Assembly (NCBI RefSeq): GCF_031755915.1
Contig: NC_083379.1
Location: 44,276,001 to 44,340,000 of the forward strand
DNA length: 64,000 nucleotides
DNA from: Ziziphus jujuba
Taxonomy: Eukaryota > Streptophyta > Magnoliopsida > Rosales > Rhamnaceae
Direction: 5' to 3'
Below are positions 59,873 to 64,000 of this stretch, in pieces. Every line of letters begins with the position of its first letter. Position 1 is the first letter of the stretch. The notes below the pieces were generated by a model that saw only the letters and a list, made by a program, of their open reading frames with translations, did no database searches and was not told the DNA's origin. Both the position numbers and the translations under genes were made by a program.

Positions 59873-62499
59873 AAAAGCCATGTGGGGATGGAAATCAAAA
59901 CAAATCGATGCCGTCATCGACCTCTTTTTGCCTTCTCAAACAGGATGACATCTGCTTGCCAATAAATTTTGAGATAATCGACGTATTATTAGGATTAAAT
60001 TCAGGGAAAGAAAGTCTACTAATTGACTAATTCATGCTGCACGAACACAATAATAGGTACAGTTACAGCGGGCCGGCATGAATGCATGACAAGTTGGACA
60101 GGACACAGGCATACAACTAACAAGTGAGGCACACGTTCCAACCAAGTCAAATAATATATTATTACCAAAAAAAAAAAAAAAAAGCAAAATAATATATTGT
60201 TGTAACACTTTTATGTGCCTATCAAAGAATAGAAATATATATTCAAGACTTTTAGTACAAAGTTGGAGGGATTTTGTTTATCAAATGAGTAATGCTAAAT
60301 ACAAATTATTTTATCAAATTATTTATTAAGTATGCAGGTATCATCATTTGGAGAAATTTTTCCATGCACATTGTGTACTAGCTGGCTTGGTACACATAGC
60401 CACTCATGTAATTCCACATGTAATATTAATAATAAGTCAGATTTCTTTTTTAGAAGCAATGATAGGTCAGATTAAAAGATTAACGCCGTTAAGTTCAAGT
60501 TTTGCATCTGTTTTTTCTTTTTCCTTCTATTCGATGGCTATCATGCGCACTGCAGCATCCATCTATACACTATCCGCTCCAGCAAATTCTTCTAAGTCAT
60601 ATACGTTTCCTATATTTACGAAATAGAAAAAAAAAAAGAAAAAAGAATAATCAAGTTAATTTAGTTGAGAGAGAAAAACTGATGTTTCTGTTTATACTAT
60701 AAGGGATCGGTTTATATTCTAAGGGATAAGGTAGAAAGAGAAGAATCCAAAGGAAGAAATAGGAAATAAAATAAAATGGGTGTCATGAAGGCATCCATAA
60801 TAGAAGATGGCAGTGTAAATACAGACAGTTTTCATCAAAGTTATGTTTTGATAAATAGTTGTAAATCCAAACGGATAGAGAAGATGAACAAATGGATGTT
60901 ATCAAAATTTTTTTGTCTTACCCATATGAACGTCTATGGATCTAGACGGATATATTGGAATTGAGATATATCATGCAGGCAGGCCTCAATAAGAAGGGGA
61001 AAAAAAAATCTAGGCAAAAAAATAAATAAATAAATAAAATAAGATGGAAGACGTTAAAAAGGTAAAAATATGTTTTGGATGATTTGGTAGTTTTTATTAT
61101 GATATATAATTAATAATACACGTGACATTTTTTAATTAGTCATGTGTACCAGGTAAAATTCCAAGTCAAAATTTTTTTTCATTATTTGATTGGTTAATAA
61201 ATTAATATAATTTATATATGATTAAATAAGCTATTGAAATGATAAATATAATTAAATAGAAATCAATTTAATAATGATATGTTTAAGTTTGATAAATAAA
61301 TTGTTAGACTTAGATGGCACCTTTAAATAATTTATATTAAATATAGATCAAGCATTGATTATTTAGGGAGAAAAAATTTATGGTAAAAATATGTTAATGT
61401 AATCATAATACTAGTAATTCAATTGACATATATACATTTCATTAACATTTATAGCCAGTCTTGTCTATCCAAATTAATTAAATGAAGAATAAAATAATAT
61501 TGGTTACAATAAGTTTAATATATTGATCGATTTTCATTTATATGAAATAATTTATTAGTTTTTTTTCAATAAATTTGATGGATAGAGAAGGACAACAGAG
61601 TGTGCGACAAGAACAAAGCATGAACAATGAGCCCATCGAGTCAAGCTTCGGAATATTCAACAATATTTGTGTATATGTGTTAAAGACACACAAATATTTT
61701 ATATATATGTATATATATATATATATAAAATAAAATAAAATAAAAATGACTTTAGGGCAAATTTTCAGTAATTTCCAAATCTTCAACAATAACTCTAGCT
61801 ACCGTATACGATGAAAAGGAATGAAAATTTTGGAAATGTGGAAACTTACAACCATCCTTTTTTGAGGTTTGCATGCCACGGTTTCATGGAAGATTTTCTC
61901 CACAGACTCTTGGAGCTTGCTGGACTCCGCCGAGGACGTTTTGACCGGTCAATGGTTGTTACTGTAATTTGTCAAGAATAATAAAAGCAAAAAAAGGAAA
62001 AAAAAAAAAGTTTTGAGTTCGTCCGCAGACCAAAAAAGTAACAAAAAAGCATTTCGGCTTTCCGGTTTCGGTGACAACATAATGTGAGTGTATAAAGTGA
62101 GTATAGCGTGTCCAAATGAATGCACAAAGATTCTTTCCTGTATAAGTATTGTAAAGATGACGTCAAAAGCCCAAAGTAAACCGTTGCGACTTGTATGCAA
62201 GCAATTAATCTTTTTGGGCCTTGTAACAGGTCATTAACGATTTTACCACGTGGACCGTGAAGGTTGGTCGTACCAGGATTTTACTAGGAAATTATTATTC
62301 TCGTATTTTATTTGTTAGTCGGAGGAGTGGAGTTAGCTCATGGAAATTGAGGATCTACTAACCCTAACGTGGCAAAACCATAGTGAAATTATCCATAATT
62401 ACAGCGGTCGTGTTTATTATTTACTGCGGAGGGTTTAAATCAAGGAGAGAGAACATAAAAATACCAAACTTTCCATTATCCATTTTTCAATAGCCACCT
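59873..62499. other. Intergenic region
   Basis: Starts with the 3' UTR of the preceding gene. Short frames at 60348-60626 and 60776-60964 show no family features. A (TA)n run lies at about 61704-61729. From about 62,220 the sequence becomes the alpha-MPP promoter, with CACGTGGA-type and GGGCC-type elements (62218-62252). No gene supported. Confidence 0.55.
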
Positions 62500-62523
62500 T
62501 TCTTCTTCTTCTTCTTCTTCTTC
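62500..62523 (+). repeat. (CTT)n pyrimidine repeat in the alpha-MPP 5' UTR
   Basis: About eight CTT/TTC units lie 45-68 bases before the ATG. CTT-rich 5' leaders are common in plant housekeeping genes and can enhance expression; that effect is inferred here. Confidence 0.8.
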
Positions 62524-62567
62524 GGGGAATCTGTTCTAGGGCTTCACTTTAACTGAGGTCAGTCATC

Positions 62568-64000
62568 ATGTACAGAACCGCAGCCTCACGCCTCAGGTCT
62601 CTCAGGGTTAGTATCTCTAAGATCTTCAGATAAACAAAAATTAAATAAAAACCCTTTCGTTTCCGTTTGCTTACCCGAATTACTTGTAAGTTACCCCGGA
62701 AATGTTAAATGTGTAGTTGTAAGATATGTATTCTGATATTTGTGGATTTTCCTTATGATGGCTTTTTTTCTCTTCTTGTTTTTGTATAGAAATTAGCCGT
62801 TATGATTTCATGTTTTTTAAAGTTTTAATTCGATGCATTTTTTTTTTTTTTATAACTAAATGTTATATGTTGCTTTAGGAAGAGGAATGTTTCCTTACCA
62901 TATGTTTGGTTGCTTTTGAAAATGGAGGAACATAAAGGACATCAATTTATCTGTTTTTGTTTAATATGTGTTTTGTTAACTAACTGAATGATTTACTTGA
63001 CTTTCCATTGTTGTTGTTGTTGTTGTTGCTGCTGATGTTGTTGTTGTTGTTTTTTTTATTTTATTTTTTATTTTTATATAATTTAATAATAATAATAAAT
63101 AATAAATAAAATTAAATCCTTGGAGTGGGCTAGGAAATTATACTGTGTTGAAAATTTTATTATAACATCTTTTCTGTATATAATATGAAAGAATGGACTA
63201 TCTTTTATTTAATTTGTTTTTTTCCATAGGATAACAATGTGGTCAAGCTACTAGAATAACCATTTGTAATTTATTTTTCTACTTGGCAAGACTGACTGTC
63301 TTGTTTTGAGTAGGGCCGTGTGAGCAATTTGGGGGCCACCAGGTATGCAACTTCGAGTGCAGTTGCCTCTAGGCCATCGTCAGCAGGTTTTTTTAACTGG
63401 TTGACAGGGGAACGTTCAAGTTCTCTTCCTCCATTGGAAATCCCACTTGCAGGCGTTGTCCTCCCTCCTCCACTGCCTGATCATGTTGAACCGAGCAAGA
63501 CTAAGATCACAACTCTTCCTAATGGTGTCAAAATAGCCTCAGAAACATCACCAGTATGTTAGATGGGCTTCTATCTCTCTATATATGCTCTATTTATAGG
63601 CACATCTTTCTCATTGTTTGTTTTGATCAATTTCGTTCTGGTTGGTTAATCAGAACCCTGCAGCTTCCGTAGGTATATATCTTGATTGTGGTTCCATATA
63701 TGAAACACCAGTTTCGTGTGGGGCTTCACACTTACTGGAGCGAATGGCCTTTAAGAGCACAACCAACAGGAGCCACTTGCGCATTGTGAGAGAAGTTGAA
63801 GCAATTGGTGGTAACATAGGTGCCTCGGCCTCTAGGGAGCAAATGGGATACACTTTTGATGCTCTGAAGACCTATGTTCCTGAGATGGTAGAATTGCTTG
63901 TTGACAGTGTGAGAAATCCTGCCTTCTTAGATTGGGAAGTCAATGAAGAGGTAATGTTATTTTCTATCTTAGCCCTTTGTTAATGTTTACACTGATTATA
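62568..64000 (+). CDS. Mitochondrial processing peptidase alpha subunit, N-terminal exons (partial)
   Basis: Exons 62568-62606, 63314-63553 and 63654-63950, all phase 0. The gene continues past the window; 178 residues are visible. With the beta subunit, MPP removes targeting peptides from imported mitochondrial precursors, and in plants it is built into the cytochrome bc1 complex as a core protein. The first 40 or so residues (MYRTAASRLRSLR...) form an Arg/Ser-rich targeting peptide. The M16 peptidase domain begins near TKITTLPNGVKIASE. The site that is HxxEH in the catalytic beta subunit reads HLLER (about 119-123), as expected for the non-catalytic alpha subunit. The YTFDALKTYVPEMVELLVD segment follows. 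Intron 1 holds a (TTG)n run at about 63009-63050. Confidence 0.93.

Noticed and set aside
1..64000. tRNA, rRNA or snoRNA genes
   Set aside because: Scanned by eye for B-box (GGTTCGAATCC-like) and other conserved RNA motifs; none convincing. A tRNAscan-SE/Infernal run would settle it.

Overview
This is nuclear DNA of a flowering plant, almost certainly a eudicot. It is AT-rich, its genes are split by short GT-AG introns, and it carries a Ty1/copia-type retroelement, a plant LINE remnant and a CC-NB-LRR resistance-type gene. The intact genes are plant families: CHUP1-like, plant ATP-phosphofructokinase, RadA-like, a basic proline-rich microtubule-associated-type protein and alpha-MPP. I cannot name the species from sequence alone.

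Left third (1-31.3 kb), a rearranged and duplicated tract. A poly(A)-binding-protein (PAB6/7-type) gene and a CHUP1-like gene, both on the minus strand, occur twice in direct orientation about 18.5 kb apart (1-2880 and 18521-21362). The right copy keeps a complete four-exon CHUP1-like gene (624 aa) and the first two PABP exons. The left copy is cut inside the last CHUP1-like exon at base 2880. Right after that break lies a decayed copia element (2881 to about 9025) with a 3' LTR but no recognisable 5' LTR. Its leader contains a very regular 23-bp minisatellite built on the G-box/ABRE core. Beyond it are a small cysteine-rich secreted-peptide gene (9621-10183), tandem AT-rich repeats, a LINE 3' end, a GDSL-lipase fragment and a T-rich repeat module. 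A related copy of that module is at 27.5-29.3 kb. It is followed by four alternately oriented fragments of the PABP RRM2 exon (29.9-31.2 kb).

Middle (31.6-46.3 kb). A small two-exon membrane-protein gene (129 aa) lies behind a TG/AG microsatellite. Next is a minus-strand CC-NB-ARC-LRR gene broken by three small frameshifts. A 3-kb AT-rich spacer leads to a complete 15-exon organellar RadA homologue (629 aa) with one apparent GC-AG intron.

Right part (46.8-64 kb). A 13-exon ATP-dependent 6-phosphofructokinase gene (539 aa, minus strand) converges on RadA. Its intron 10 carries a 73-bp tandem duplication that copies a 5' splice site. A 6-kb AT-rich gene desert follows, then a 5-exon basic proline-rich-protein gene, another spacer, and the first three exons of mitochondrial processing peptidase alpha, which runs off the right edge.

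These are independently transcribed nuclear genes with no operon logic. RadA-like and alpha-MPP are both organellar, but I see no functional link beyond proximity. Gene models were built by hand from reading-frame continuity, splice consensus and family conservation. Exon ends are exact where a phase check closed.
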